The notes: a model not told the origin generated them from the sequence alone. A stretch of 33,465 nucleotides of DNA from Sulfuricurvum sp. IAE1 (GCF_004347735.1 NZ_SLTI01000052.1:1-33465); one strand, 5' to 3'. Shown: positions 7,132 to 16,035, counted from the stretch's first letter. Made by a program: numbers and translations.

Positions 7132-10044
7132 ATGACAAAAGTAATGAATAATAACCGCCGTGACTTCCTGAAAGTATCGGGAATGACGGCTGCGTTGGTG
7201 GCTTCTCAGGGTTCACTTTTCGCAAAAACGAATGTTGTTTCGGTGGAAAACGGGAAAAACAACTACCCGAACACCAGCTATACCGAAGAGATGTACCGCA
7301 ACGAATTTTCGTTCGTATACGGTAAAAAAGAAGAGCACGGCTTCGCATACCACTGTGTTAACTGTCAAGGTAACTGTGCGTGGGAAGTTTGGTCGAACAA
7401 CGGTGTCGTCACCCGTGAAAACCAGTCTGCGCGCTATCCGGTTATCAACGCCAAAATCCCCGACTTCAACCCGCGCGGATGTAACAAAGGGGTTCAGCAT
7501 TCACAGGTAATGTACCAGAAAGACCGTATCCTCTACCCGATGAAACGGGTCGGTGAACGCGGCGAAGGTAAATGGAAACGGATCAGCTGGGATGAAGCGG
7601 CCGAAGAAGTGTGCCAGCAGATTTTCAACTGTCTGACCGATCCTGAACGCGGACCGGACAAACTGATGGTTCACGCGGGTACGGGTCTTCTGACCGAAGG
7701 GCGCCGTGGTGCTCCTCTTCGTTTCTCGACACAGCTGGGTGCGATCCGTATCTATCCGTCTTCTTACCTTGGGGATATGTTCTCGGGTGCGGCGATCGCG
7801 TACGGTGAAGGTAACCTCGGCTGTACATGGGACTTCATGTATACCGTCGATACGGCCGTCATGTGGGGCGGTAACCCGTCGGTTTCACGTATTCCTGATG
7901 CCCACTTCGTATGGGAAGGAAAATATAACGGAGCGAAAATCATCACGATTACTCCGGAGTTCAACGCGACGGCAAAATCCTCGGATCTGTGGATCCCGAT
8001 CAAAGCCGGTTCGGACAATATCCTCGCGATGAGCGTCATCAATGTCATCCTGAACGAAAAACTCTATAAGCCGGAGTTCATGAAGTCGTTTACCGATCTT
8101 CCGTTCCTTGTAGATGTCGAAACACAAAAATTCATCCGCCGCTCCGACATGGAACACGCGAAAAACGATGAAGATCACCACAAATTCATGGAAGAGTTCT
8201 ACTGCTGGAACACGGCGAAAAACGAGATCGCGCTGATGCCGGGTACCGAAGGCTCTGCCATCAAATCGCTCCGTCTTGACGAGCAGGGTATCGTACCGGC
8301 GCTCGAAGGTACATGGACGATCAAAGACATGCACGGTCACACACGTAAAGTGACGACTGTTTTCGAAATGCTCAAAAAATCGGCGGCGAAATTCGCTCCG
8401 GAAGCTACGAAAGAGATTACAGGGGTTCACCCTGACACCGTTCGTCAGCTGGCACGTGATATCGCGATCCCCAAAGTGGTCGAAATTACGACCGGATTCT
8501 CGTTGAACAAATACTTCAACGGTGTCATGACGATCTGGAACATCGCGTCTATCTGCGGATTGACAGGACGTATGGGGCCATACGGCGGTATCAATACCGA
8601 AAATGAATTTACCCTTTCGGGTCTGGGTGCTCTCTCGGGCTTCAGCGGTAAATACAACCCCCGTTTCGGTTCGGGCTTTGTCGGCGAATTCGTATTCGGT
8701 GACGGTCTTGAGACGTTCGACAAATACTTCAGTGATGAAGATGTCAAACGTGCCCAAAACGGCATGAGCAAAAAAGAGTACATGGCGGTTCTTTCCGAAC
8801 TCCTCAAAGACGGTGAAAACGACAAGAAAAACCAGGCATCCAAGCACGGAAATGTCGTGAAACCTTGGTGGCAGCCTGACTGTGCGCTGATCGTCGCCGA
8901 CTCGAAATTCCGCCGTAACAAAGGGTCCGATTACCGTAAAGCGTTCCTGAACAAAACGAAGTTCTACGCTTACGTCGACTACCGTATGTCTGAAGCGGCT
9001 CAGTTCGCGGATATCCTGTTGCCGGCAAAATCGCACTATGAGGTATACGACCTCCGTACCTCTCCGGGTTACCACCGTTTCACCAACCTGGCGCAGCCGG
9101 TTGCGAACATCAAAAACATCGGTGAGGCAATGGATGAGTGGTCAATGTTTACGTTCCTCGCCAAAAAACTCGAAGAACTGGCAAACCGCCCGGAAAACGT
9201 CTCTAAAGCGAAAGTAAAAGACCATCCGAAGTTTGCGAAACCCGGTTTCCACGACCTGACGATTTTCCATAAAGAGTTCACCAACACGGATGCCGAATCC
9301 GAAGGTGCGGGTGAAGTTTACCTCGGAACCGACAAAATGGCGGTTCAGGCAGCGTTAGAGAAATGTGAGCAGTACGAGCCGTGGACAATGGAGAAAATGT
9401 ACAAAGTGGGCGGATTCTTGCTGATCAATGAAAAAGCGGCGAAATCTTCACCGTTGTATTCGGATCGTCCGTTCAACTCGAACGAGGATCACCTTTACAA
9501 GTTCGAGCGTCTTGAGACGGTATCAGGACGTCAGACGTTCTACGTCGACCATGAGCTGTTCATCAAAATGGGTGCTGCGACCAACACCGGTATGGAAGGG
9601 ATCCGTCCTCAGTCGAAAGACTATCCGTACGTGTTCATGACGCCGCACGCGCGCTGGTCGATCCACTCGAACTACAAAACGTCACGTACGCTTCTGCGCC
9701 TTCAGCGCGGTGTTCCTGCAATTCAGGTCAACCGCGTCGTCGCGAAAGCCAAAGGGATCGAAGACGGCGACACCATCCGCATTTACAACGCCCTGGGCGA
9801 ATTCTATGCGATGGCGAAACTCTCTTCTTCCGCACCGGCGGACGGATTGGTTCTTGAACACGGATGGGAACCGTACATGTATCTGAAAAACAAAGGGCAC
9901 AACGAAGTCGTTCCGACGGCATTGAACCTGCTCGAAATGGCTGACGGTTGGGGGCACCTGAAATTCGGTGGTCTCTGGGACGGTAACCAGTACGCATACG
10001 ACGGGGCCGTGAACTTCGAAAAAGCTAAAGACGTACAGTATTAA
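7132..10044 (+). CDS. Type II DMSO-reductase-family molybdoenzyme, catalytic alpha subunit
   Basis: The 970-aa protein begins with a Tat signal (NNRRDFLK, residues 7-14), so it is exported folded. The FS0 cluster motif uses a His: H74-x3-C78-x3-C82, then C117, as in NarG and type II enzymes. SYLGDMF (211-217) supplies D215, expected to be the Mo ligand of this clade, which includes ethylbenzene and dimethylsulfide dehydrogenases and selenate, chlorate and perchlorate reductases. The molybdopterin-binding C-terminal domain is complete. The substrate cannot be read from the sequence; the rhodanese next door hints at a sulfur compound. ATG 7132 follows AAGGCAG. It forms an operon with beta, gamma-like and chaperone genes. 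Confidence 0.88.
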   Translation: MTKVMNNNRRDFLKVSGMTAALVASQGSLFAKTNVVSVENGKNNYPNTSYTEEMYRNEFSFVYGKKEEHGFAYHCVNCQGNCAWEVWSNNGVVTRENQSARYPVINAKIPDFNPRGCNKGVQHSQVMYQKDRILYPMKRVGERGEGKWKRISWDEAAEEVCQQIFNCLTDPERGPDKLMVHAGTGLLTEGRRGAPLRFSTQLGAIRIYPSSYLGDMFSGAAIAYGEGNLGCTWDFMYTVDTAVMWGGNPSVSRIPDAHFVWEGKYNGAKIITITPEFNATAKSSDLWIPIKAGSDNILAMSVINVILNEKLYKPEFMKSFTDLPFLVDVETQKFIRRSDMEHAKNDEDHHKFMEEFYCWNTAKNEIALMPGTEGSAIKSLRLDEQGIVPALEGTWTIKDMHGHTRKVTTVFEMLKKSAAKFAPEATKEITGVHPDTVRQLARDIAIPKVVEITTGFSLNKYFNGVMTIWNIASICGLTGRMGPYGGINTENEFTLSGLGALSGFSGKYNPRFGSGFVGEFVFGDGLETFDKYFSDEDVKRAQNGMSKKEYMAVLSELLKDGENDKKNQASKHGNVVKPWWQPDCALIVADSKFRRNKGSDYRKAFLNKTKFYAYVDYRMSEAAQFADILLPAKSHYEVYDLRTSPGYHRFTNLAQPVANIKNIGEAMDEWSMFTFLAKKLEELANRPENVSKAKVKDHPKFAKPGFHDLTIFHKEFTNTDAESEGAGEVYLGTDKMAVQAALEKCEQYEPWTMEKMYKVGGFLLINEKAAKSSPLYSDRPFNSNEDHLYKFERLETVSGRQTFYVDHELFIKMGAATNTGMEGIRPQSKDYPYVFMTPHARWSIHSNYKTSRTLLRLQRGVPAIQVNRVVAKAKGIEDGDTIRIYNALGEFYAMAKLSSSAPADGLVLEHGWEPYMYLKNKGHNEVVPTALNLLEMADGWGHLKFGGLWDGNQYAYDGAVNFEKAKDVQY

Positions 10045-10053
10045 GGGGTAGTA

Positions 10054-11187
10054 ATGTCTAAAAGACAATTAGCAATGGTAATGGACCTGAACAAATGTAT
10101 CGGGTGCCAGACATGTACCGTAGCATGTAAAACGCAATGGACGAACCGTAACGGTCGTGAATATATGTATTGGAATAACGTCGAAACCTATCCGGGTACG
10201 GGTTATCCCAAAAACTGGATGGAGCTGGGCGGCGGATTCGACGCGGCCGGCGACCTCCAGCCGGGTGTGATCCCCAACCTCGAAGCTGATTACGGGGTAC
10301 CCTGGGATTACAACTACGAATCGTTGATGGGCGGCCAGGCCGACAGCCATACGTTCCACCCGCACGTTTCTCCGACATGGGGACCGAACTGGGATGAGGA
10401 CGAAGGTGCCGGTATGTTCCCGCAGGACAACTATTTCTTCTACCTGCCCCGTATCTGTAACCACTGTACGAATCCGGGCTGTTTGAGCGCGTGTCCGCGT
10501 GACGCGATCTTCAAACGTGAAGAAGACGGCGTCGTCCTCGTTGACCTCGATCGCTGTCAGGGATACCGCTACTGTATCGCGGGATGTCCTTACAAAAAGA
10601 TCTATTTCAACCCGAAAATCTCTAAATCAGAGAAATGTATCCTTTGTTTCCCGCGTGTTGAGCAGGGTCTGCCGCCGGCATGTGCGCAGCAGTGTGTCGG
10701 ACGTATCCGTTTCGTAGGATTCCTGGATGACGAAGAGTCTCAGGTACACAAACTGGTACACAAGTACAAAGTAGCGCTCGGACTGCGCAGCGATTACGGC
10801 ACGCAGCCTAATGTATACTATATTCCTCCGACCGAATCTCCGGCGAAATTCGATGCGGAAGGAAAAATCATCGAAGGTTCGACGCGTCTTCCGATCGAAG
10901 AACTCGAAAAACTCTTCGGACCGGCCGTACACGATGCGATTAAAACGCTCAAAGCCGAAATGAAAAAACGTAAAGAGACGGGTGTCAGCGAATTGATGGA
11001 TCTGTTGATCGCGTATCAGCACTCTGATATGTTCCGCCTCGACAACAACTACTACCAGCAGGTTGCCAAAGAGAACAAACGCAATCCTCTGGCACCGGTA
11101 GATACCCGCTACATTGCAGGTAAATTTACAACCAAAGGGCACACGCAGACTCTGTTCGGCGGGCATACTGCAGGAGGACACCACTAA
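10054..11187 (+). CDS. Molybdoenzyme beta subunit, four Fe-S clusters
   Basis: The 377-aa protein is like DdhB/EbdB/SerB/NarH. Four Cys groups are visible: CIGCQTCTVACK near the N-terminus, CNHCTNPGCLSACP, CQGYRYCIAGCPYKK, and CILCFPRVEQGLPPACAQQC. In the third group Tyr replaces the second Cys (CxxY), as Trp does in NarH, which points to one [3Fe-4S] and three [4Fe-4S] clusters carrying electrons between the alpha Mo site and the haem subunit. It has no export signal of its own and should travel with the Tat-signal alpha subunit. AAGGGG precedes the ATG. The stop TAA overlaps the gamma start (TAATG). Confidence 0.9.
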   Translation: MSKRQLAMVMDLNKCIGCQTCTVACKTQWTNRNGREYMYWNNVETYPGTGYPKNWMELGGGFDAAGDLQPGVIPNLEADYGVPWDYNYESLMGGQADSHTFHPHVSPTWGPNWDEDEGAGMFPQDNYFFYLPRICNHCTNPGCLSACPRDAIFKREEDGVVLVDLDRCQGYRYCIAGCPYKKIYFNPKISKSEKCILCFPRVEQGLPPACAQQCVGRIRFVGFLDDEESQVHKLVHKYKVALGLRSDYGTQPNVYYIPPTESPAKFDAEGKIIEGSTRLPIEELEKLFGPAVHDAIKTLKAEMKKRKETGVSELMDLLIAYQHSDMFRLDNNYYQQVAKENKRNPLAPVDTRYIAGKFTTKGHTQTLFGGHTAGGHH

Positions 11188-12374
11188 TGAAAAAGCTTCT
11201 TACATCTATCCTTTCATTGGGTGTTGCCGCTTCGGCGGCGCTTGCTGCCGAGCCGCTGATCACTGCGGCGAAGGTTGCGAACGTCAATGACGCTTCCGTA
11301 TGGGAAAAAGCGAAATTCGAAACGGTAACCCTCTACCCGCAGACGGCGATCGAGTTCAATGACAAAAAAGCGAACGAACTGACGGCGAAAGCAAAAGCGA
11401 AAAAAGCGCAGGTTGCAGCCGTTCATGACGGTAAAAACATCGCGTTGATGGTCAAATGGGCCGATAAAACCAAAGACGTTCAGGGAATCAAATGCAGCGA
11501 TACGTACAGCGACGGATTCGCGGTACAGTTTGCAGCGGCGACGAAAAAACCTCAGCCGCTTCCGTATATCGGTATGGGTTCTGAGGGGCGTCCGGTTATC
11601 GTACACCTCCAGAAAGCGACTTCTAAAGTTTACGAGCCCAACGGAAACAAAGACGTAGGTATGCAGATCAACCGTCAGCAAACCGGCGTATTCGGCAAAG
11701 AGCTGGCCGACTTTGACGCCAAAGTCGCCGCACTCGCCAACACCGATTTCGAGCGCGTGTTTGTCGCCGAAGGTTTCCGCTCTTTGACCGAAATCAAAGA
11801 CAAGTCGGTTCAGTCGAACGCTTCGATGACGTATGTACCGGGCGGATGGAACGGATCACTGGTTCGTCCATTGAAAGACCAGTACGTCAACCTGGGCGGT
11901 ACGGTTCCCGTATCGATCGCCGTCTGGGACGGGACGAACATGGGGCGTAACGGCCTGAAAAACCTCAGCTCTTGGGTTGCGATCAACCTCGAGGGACAAA
12001 AGCCCAACGGGGCGATGGTAGCGGAACTCACTACTGATGCCAAAGGCGACGCGGCCAAAGGTAAAGAAGCGGCAATGACGAACGGTTGTAACGGATGTCA
12101 CCAGCTTGAAGCAACGGATGCGAAATCGTTCATGGGGCCTGCCCTGCACAACGCGGGCGGATATTCGACGGCAGCGTATCTGCGCGAGTCAATCTTAAAA
12201 CCGTCTGCGGTTGTCGTACCAGGTTACAATCGTAATGCACACGCCAACACACCTTGGTACAATATTGAAAAAGGGAAACGCGTTTCGACGATGACCGACT
12301 TCAGTTTCTTGGATAAAGAGACTGTTGAGAACATCGTGGCGTATCTCAAAACTCTCAAAGCGGAGGCAGAATAA
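11187..12374 (+). CDS. EB_dh-type haem-b gamma subunit fused to a c-type cytochrome domain
   Basis: The 395-aa exported protein has a Sec signal ending near ALAAEP. Residues about 25-270 resemble the ethylbenzene-dehydrogenase gamma (EB_dh) haem-binding domain; M130 in GMGSEGRPVIVHLQK is a candidate axial ligand. A C-terminal cytochrome c domain follows, with CNGCH at 301-305 and a likely axial Met at 369 (VSTMTDF) before the AYLKTL helix. Classical gamma subunits of this family are roughly 210-240 aa and lack the haem-c domain, so the fusion may hand electrons directly to or from a periplasmic carrier. AGGAGG is 9 bases upstream; both ends overlap neighbours as TAATG. Confidence 0.8.
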   Translation: MKKLLTSILSLGVAASAALAAEPLITAAKVANVNDASVWEKAKFETVTLYPQTAIEFNDKKANELTAKAKAKKAQVAAVHDGKNIALMVKWADKTKDVQGIKCSDTYSDGFAVQFAAATKKPQPLPYIGMGSEGRPVIVHLQKATSKVYEPNGNKDVGMQINRQQTGVFGKELADFDAKVAALANTDFERVFVAEGFRSLTEIKDKSVQSNASMTYVPGGWNGSLVRPLKDQYVNLGGTVPVSIAVWDGTNMGRNGLKNLSSWVAINLEGQKPNGAMVAELTTDAKGDAAKGKEAAMTNGCNGCHQLEATDAKSFMGPALHNAGGYSTAAYLRESILKPSAVVVPGYNRNAHANTPWYNIEKGKRVSTMTDFSFLDKETVENIVAYLKTLKAEAE

Positions 12375-12772
12375 TGAAAAAAGTTGCAATGCTTTGCGCC
12401 GCACTGGTTTTCAGTGCGTTCGCTAACGAGCCAGAAGAGTTCGAAGGCTTCATGACGACGCCTTCATGCGCGGCACAGGGTGCGTTCGCGGATTGTTATC
12501 TCGAAACATACGCGTGCGGATCCGACGGATGTTTCAAAAAAATCAATCCGGGTGAATCGACAAATGCACCGGTTGCTCTGTTTGTCCACGCAACAGGGAA
12601 AACGTACACCATCGATACCAGCAAGCTTAAAGCTTCCGAACTCAAAGAGGGGATGAACAAAAACGGCGTTGTTATCGTCGGTGTGCTCGACGAAGCGAGC
12701 AATACGATCAAGGCAACGGAGTTCAAAGCACCTCCTCCGCCGAAAAAATCGTTCTTCAAGGGATGTCTGTAA
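12374..12772 (+). CDS. Small exported Cys-containing protein of the molybdoenzyme operon
   Basis: A 132-aa protein with a Sec signal peptide (cleavage near SAFA, residue 17). The mature part holds Cys at 32, 41, 48, 53 and 131 and a Pro-rich tail (APPPPKK). The central half (about 66-118) looks like a small beta domain (VALFVHATGKTYTIDTSKL). I do not recognise the family. It overlaps the gamma gene stop as TAATG and follows GGAGG, so it is co-translated with the enzyme. The paired Cys could form disulfides or bind metal or cofactor. A role in assembly or as an accessory subunit is inference from position only. A GC hairpin follows. Confidence 0.6.
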   Translation: MKKVAMLCAALVFSAFANEPEEFEGFMTTPSCAAQGAFADCYLETYACGSDGCFKKINPGESTNAPVALFVHATGKTYTIDTSKLKASELKEGMNKNGVVIVGVLDEASNTIKATEFKAPPPPKKSFFKGCL

Positions 12773-12781
12773 TCCTTTGAC

Positions 12782-12801
12782 CCGGACCGGTTCCGGTCCG
12801 G
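12782..12801 (+). terminator. GC-rich hairpin between the enzyme genes and the chaperone gene
   Basis: The perfect dyad CCGGACCGG-TT-CCGGTCCGG starts ten bases after the stop of the small Cys protein. The bases after it (CCATCCTTTG) contain only a weak T-tract. It may be a partial terminator or an mRNA-stabilising hairpin that sets structural genes above chaperone genes in expression. Confidence 0.5.
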
Positions 12802-12883
12802 CCATCCTTTGTAATCTTTTCTTCTTGGCTCTTTGCAAGCCATCGTATGGGACAATCCGCTATCTTTTTTAGGAATATATTTG

Positions 12884-13453
12884 ATGAACAACGAATACCG
12901 TCTTTACATTTATGCTTTTTTATCGCGTGTGATGAGCGATATTCCCGACCGTCGTTTTATCCATGATCTCAAAAACAACGATCAGCTTTTGGAGATTATC
13001 GGTGAAGAGACGAAAGAATGGGTACAGTCAAACGATGAGGAGACGCTTTACGAAGCAATGAACATCGACTATACCTCGATGTTCATTCTCAATACGCAGC
13101 CGGTCGAATCGTTTGTCCTGGACGCTAAAAACGAAACGCTGGTAGGGCTGCAAAATCCGGTAATGGCGTTCTATTTTACCCACGGATTCGAGGTCAATAT
13201 GGACCAGACACAGATCATGGCCCCCGATCATCTCTCCATAGAATTCGCTTTTATGCAGACGCTGGTGTATCGTGACGAGGCGGCACCCCAGCTCGAATTT
13301 TTAGATCAGCACCTTTTTCCCTGGGTCGTTCCGTATATGATGGGGATGAAGAATATGGCCGATACACCGTTTTACCGCGATATATGCGACTTCATCGTTG
13401 AATTTCTGAGTGCCGATTACGAGTATCTCAGTGCAGGTGGAGCGAATGGCTAA
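12884..13453 (+). CDS. TorD/DmsD-family molybdoenzyme chaperone
   Basis: The 189-aa cytoplasmic, all-helical acidic protein has the TorD-family pattern: the N-terminal YRLYIYAFLSRVM helix, a central Y..MF.....P.ES segment (YTSMFILNTQPVES), then APDHLSIEFAFMQTLV, matching the conserved 'P.DHl..EL.fm..L' motif. Such proteins bind the Tat signal peptide of the alpha subunit and hold it until the Mo cofactor is inserted. I chose ATG 12884, with AGGA at 12871, over an earlier in-frame ATG at 12833 that lies close to the hairpin and lacks a good RBS. The end overlaps the next gene by 8 bases. Confidence 0.82.
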   Translation: MNNEYRLYIYAFLSRVMSDIPDRRFIHDLKNNDQLLEIIGEETKEWVQSNDEETLYEAMNIDYTSMFILNTQPVESFVLDAKNETLVGLQNPVMAFYFTHGFEVNMDQTQIMAPDHLSIEFAFMQTLVYRDEAAPQLEFLDQHLFPWVVPYMMGMKNMADTPFYRDICDFIVEFLSADYEYLSAGGANG

Positions 13454-14531
13454 TATCAATTTCATTCAAAAAAGCAATCTCTTCAGCTACACGGGGACGC
13501 GGTGTCTTCGCAACGAGTATTACCATAACGACTGCCGAATCTGCATCGATTTGTGCCCTAAAGGGGCGTTTAGCATCGTTCGCAACAAGCTGACACTGTT
13601 TGAGGCTGAATGCGTCGGTTGTGCGGGGTGCATCGGCAGCTGCCCGACCGAGGCGCTCGAAATCGAGAGTTTCGATCCCAACGGATTTGCCGCGGGTTTC
13701 AAAAATCGCGAAGAGCCCCTCCTGTCGTGCAAATCCTCGACTCCGTGCCTTGGGGTTTTCGACAGCGAGCATTACCTCGTGATGGCGCTGCGCGGCGGAA
13801 TGAGCGTTTCGTGCGATCTGAGCCATTGCGCGACGTGTCCTTTGAACGAAAACGGAAAGCTCGAAACGACAATCCGGAACAAGATTGACGACGCGAACCG
13901 TTTTCTCGAAACCGTCGCACGCGAACAGCGGATCGAGACCCTGGAGGTGAAAGAAGAGCACAATGAACGCCGTGCCCTCTTCCGCAAAGGATTCGAGAAG
14001 ATTAAAGAATCGGTTGCCGATTCGAGCGAAGCCCACGAAGCAATGACAATCGCGCACCACAAGCAGCCGGACATGAAAATCCCGTTGAAACGGGTGCTGC
14101 TCAAGAACTCCCTCAAAGAGATCGTCGGCGATCTGGAGAACACTGAGTTCGCCGAAGCAAGTCCTTTGTTCTTCAACAAACAAATTGATTTCCAAACCTG
14201 TACCAACTGTGCGGACTGTATCCAGTTCTGCCCCACCGATGCGTTGTTTCCGACTTCGGACAAGCAGGGGATCTATTTCAGTCAGGGCAAATGTATCGGC
14301 TGCGGTATCTGCGAGGATATCTGCAAGCCCAATGCGATTACGAAAAAAGAGGGATTCGATCTGGTGAGCGTGGCGTTCGACCGCGCGGAGCAGATGGTCC
14401 ATTACGAGATGGTGATGTGCCACGAATGCCGTACCCCTTATCCATACAAGGGGGGCGATCCGATCTGCGACCGCTGCATCAGCTTTGTGACGAACCACGC
14501 CAACATGTTCACCCTCGCACGCGACCTATAA
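13446..14531 (+). CDS. Cytoplasmic polyferredoxin (multiple [4Fe-4S]) of the molybdoenzyme operon
   Basis: The 361-aa protein has no signal peptide. Two N-terminal Cys groups (CRICIDLCPKGAF and CVGCAGCIGSCP) and two central ones (CTNCADCIQFCP and CIGCGICEDICKPN) fit four [4Fe-4S] clusters. Extra Cys occur in CDLSHCATCP, and the C-terminus has a zinc-ribbon-like pair, CHEC...CDRC. Similar polyferredoxins occur beside TorD-type chaperones in Campylobacterota molybdoenzyme loci and may support maturation or cytoplasmic electron supply; this role is inferred. The start ATG 13446 follows AGGTGGAG and overlaps the chaperone gene. It is the last gene of the plus-strand operon. Confidence 0.75.
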   Translation: MANINFIQKSNLFSYTGTRCLRNEYYHNDCRICIDLCPKGAFSIVRNKLTLFEAECVGCAGCIGSCPTEALEIESFDPNGFAAGFKNREEPLLSCKSSTPCLGVFDSEHYLVMALRGGMSVSCDLSHCATCPLNENGKLETTIRNKIDDANRFLETVAREQRIETLEVKEEHNERRALFRKGFEKIKESVADSSEAHEAMTIAHHKQPDMKIPLKRVLLKNSLKEIVGDLENTEFAEASPLFFNKQIDFQTCTNCADCIQFCPTDALFPTSDKQGIYFSQGKCIGCGICEDICKPNAITKKEGFDLVSVAFDRAEQMVHYEMVMCHECRTPYPYKGGDPICDRCISFVTNHANMFTLARDL

Positions 14532-14535
14532 GGAT

Positions 14536-14700
14536 TATTTTTTCTCCATAACGCCTTTGGCGCCTTCTATCGCCCGGCGTATCGATAACGCCACTGGGCA
14601 AAGCCCAGTCTGGCTACGCTAACGCTGTGTTTGCCTCAGCGGCAGGCTCACGCAAGGGGCTATTTTTTCTCCATGACGTCTTTGGCACCTTTTATCGCCC
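14536..14700. repeat. Duplicated 40-base gene end flanking an 85-base hairpin-bearing spacer
   Basis: Bases 14661-14700, the 3' end of the minus-strand gene next door, occur again at 14536-14575 with 36 of 40 identical (four transitions, two of them silent). Read on the minus strand, the outer copy still encodes AIEGAKGVMEKK and a stop, against AIKGAKDVMEKK in the gene. The spacer between the copies carries the perfect hairpin ACTGGGC-AAA-GCCCAGT (14593-14609) and a second dyad, GCCT...AGGC, near 14632-14646. It looks like an insertion or rearrangement that duplicated the gene tail, or a remnant of a tandem paralogue. Confidence 0.6.
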
Positions 14701-15712
14701 CTTCCATAGCCGATTTGGCGACGCTCCAGGCGCGGGCGCCCATCGCTTTGGCTTCCTGTGCCGATTTTGACTTCAGAAGTTTGTTCCCCCGCTCCGTAAC
14801 GCCCCGTTTGATTCGAGCAAGGCGACTGCGCAACAGTTCGACCGTCTCCTGGGAGAGGCGTTTGAGCTCATCCGAACCGGTCGTGATCTCTTCGTTGAGG
14901 CGTTCGAGTTTTTCGACGAATGCAGGGTTGTTATGGCTTTTGAGGCCGTGAAAGATTTGGGTGAACAGGGTGTCAACGTTGTCGAGTTCGACTTCGATCG
15001 TTTTGTACTCGTCACGGTAGAGGGCTTTGACCTCTTCGGGGACGTAGAGAAGGTACTGGCGAAATTTCTCGATCGATTTGATCAGGGCGGTATGGATACC
15101 ACGCAGCGTACCGCGAAGGATTGTGTCGGCCTGGTTCGGGGTCGCTTCGGCGACGCTCATCGCGCTGTGAAGGATACTCGAAAGGATCCGGCGTATACGG
15201 ACGGCGTTAAGGACATTCGCGTTGAGCGATTCGAAGGTGATCTCCTTGATGATCTCTTCGAGTGTCTCTTCGATGTCGCTCCCTTTTTCAAGGGTTGTGA
15301 TCACCGCGCTTTCGGTGATCTCTTCGAGAATTTCGAGAAGGTCGATCGACTGGATTTTGACCTGGTGAAGCCGCTCGAGGGTAGTTTCATCACTGCCGAA
15401 ATGTTTTTCAAGGGCGTTGAAAAGGTTGTATTTGAGATGTTGCAACTCTTCACTTTTGCGTGCGATCTGGCGCTCGATACGCTCTTTCTGGGCCAGAAGT
15501 TCTTCGAGCTCGTGGTAGAGGCTCTCCCCTTCTTCTTCGATCATGGCCCCCGTAAACATTTTCATCTCCTGTACCGAAAGAGCATCGGGAGCGACCGACC
15601 ATTCGTTATGCAGCGACTCGACAATGGAGGAGACTTTGGATTCGAGATCGGCCGATCCCAGGGTACGGTAACGCGTTTTGATATCCCGTTTGAACGTTTC
15701 GAGGTTCATCAT
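14660..15712 (-). CDS. Long helical protein of unknown function
   Basis: The 350-aa protein is cytoplasmic, highly charged and predicted almost wholly helical, with coiled-coil-like stretches (for example around ELEELLAQKERIERQ and IEVELDNVDTLF). It has no signal peptide, no membrane segment and no Cys. The C-terminus (AKSAMEGAIKGAKDVMEKK) is amphipathic and somewhat phasin-like. I do not recognise an enzyme motif. AGGAG lies 4 bases before the first ATG and 7 before the second (15709); either could be used. The gene is 53 bases downstream of the DUF493 gene on the same strand. Its 3' end is duplicated just outside the gene. Confidence 0.65.
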   Translation of the reverse strand: MMNLETFKRDIKTRYRTLGSADLESKVSSIVESLHNEWSVAPDALSVQEMKMFTGAMIEEEGESLYHELEELLAQKERIERQIARKSEELQHLKYNLFNALEKHFGSDETTLERLHQVKIQSIDLLEILEEITESAVITTLEKGSDIEETLEEIIKEITFESLNANVLNAVRIRRILSSILHSAMSVAEATPNQADTILRGTLRGIHTALIKSIEKFRQYLLYVPEEVKALYRDEYKTIEVELDNVDTLFTQIFHGLKSHNNPAFVEKLERLNEEITTGSDELKRLSQETVELLRSRLARIKRGVTERGNKLLKSKSAQEAKAMGARAWSVAKSAMEGAIKGAKDVMEKK

Positions 15713-15765
15713 AAAACTCCTGTCAGTAGATTAAAATCCGATGGCACACGCCTCACTCTCTAAGC

Positions 15766-16035
15766 TCAGAGAACCATTTTGATGTGGGGGTGGGCTTTGA
15801 GCGTCTCGTAAAAATAGGTTCTTTCGTCCTCGTTGTGCACGAGGAGTTCGAGATTCATGCTGATGTATTTGCCCCCGCGGCTCGTGTTCGATGGGGTCAG
15901 AGAATAGTTGCGTTCCCCCATGATTTCCAACGCGGCGATTTCGATTCCGGCCCGTTCGTGCGCAACGATTTTATAGAGCCAGTTGCAGGGGTATTCGAGC
16001 TCAAGCTTTTGAGTCGATTCGTTGATAATTACCAC
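15766..16035 (-). CDS. DUF493 (YbeD/UPF0250-like) protein
   Basis: The 89-aa protein fits the DUF493 pattern: an N-terminal [10 protein letters not shown] strand like the FPC...Y.K.. of YbeD, a central [15 protein letters not shown] strand, and a C-terminal [14 protein letters not shown] like the 'l..i..V.mVL' ending. It is a small ferredoxin-like-fold regulator family; the role here is unknown. It starts with GTG at 16035, supported by a strong AGGAGG five bases upstream, and overlaps the end of moaC by 35 bases, so the two are probably co-translated. Confidence 0.7.
   Translation of the reverse strand: MVIINESTQKLELEYPCNWLYKIVAHERAGIEIAALEIMGERNYSLTPSNTSRGGKYISMNLELLVHNEDERTYFYETLKAHPHIKMVL

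Noticed and set aside
7885-9075. 396-aa open frame antisense to the molybdoenzyme alpha gene
   Set aside because: The opposite strand encodes an unmistakable full-length molybdoenzyme; this frame is Phe/Arg/Val-rich shadow sequence.
13428-14498. 356-aa open frame antisense to the polyferredoxin
   Set aside because: A shadow of a gene with clear Cys cluster motifs; no RBS or known domain.
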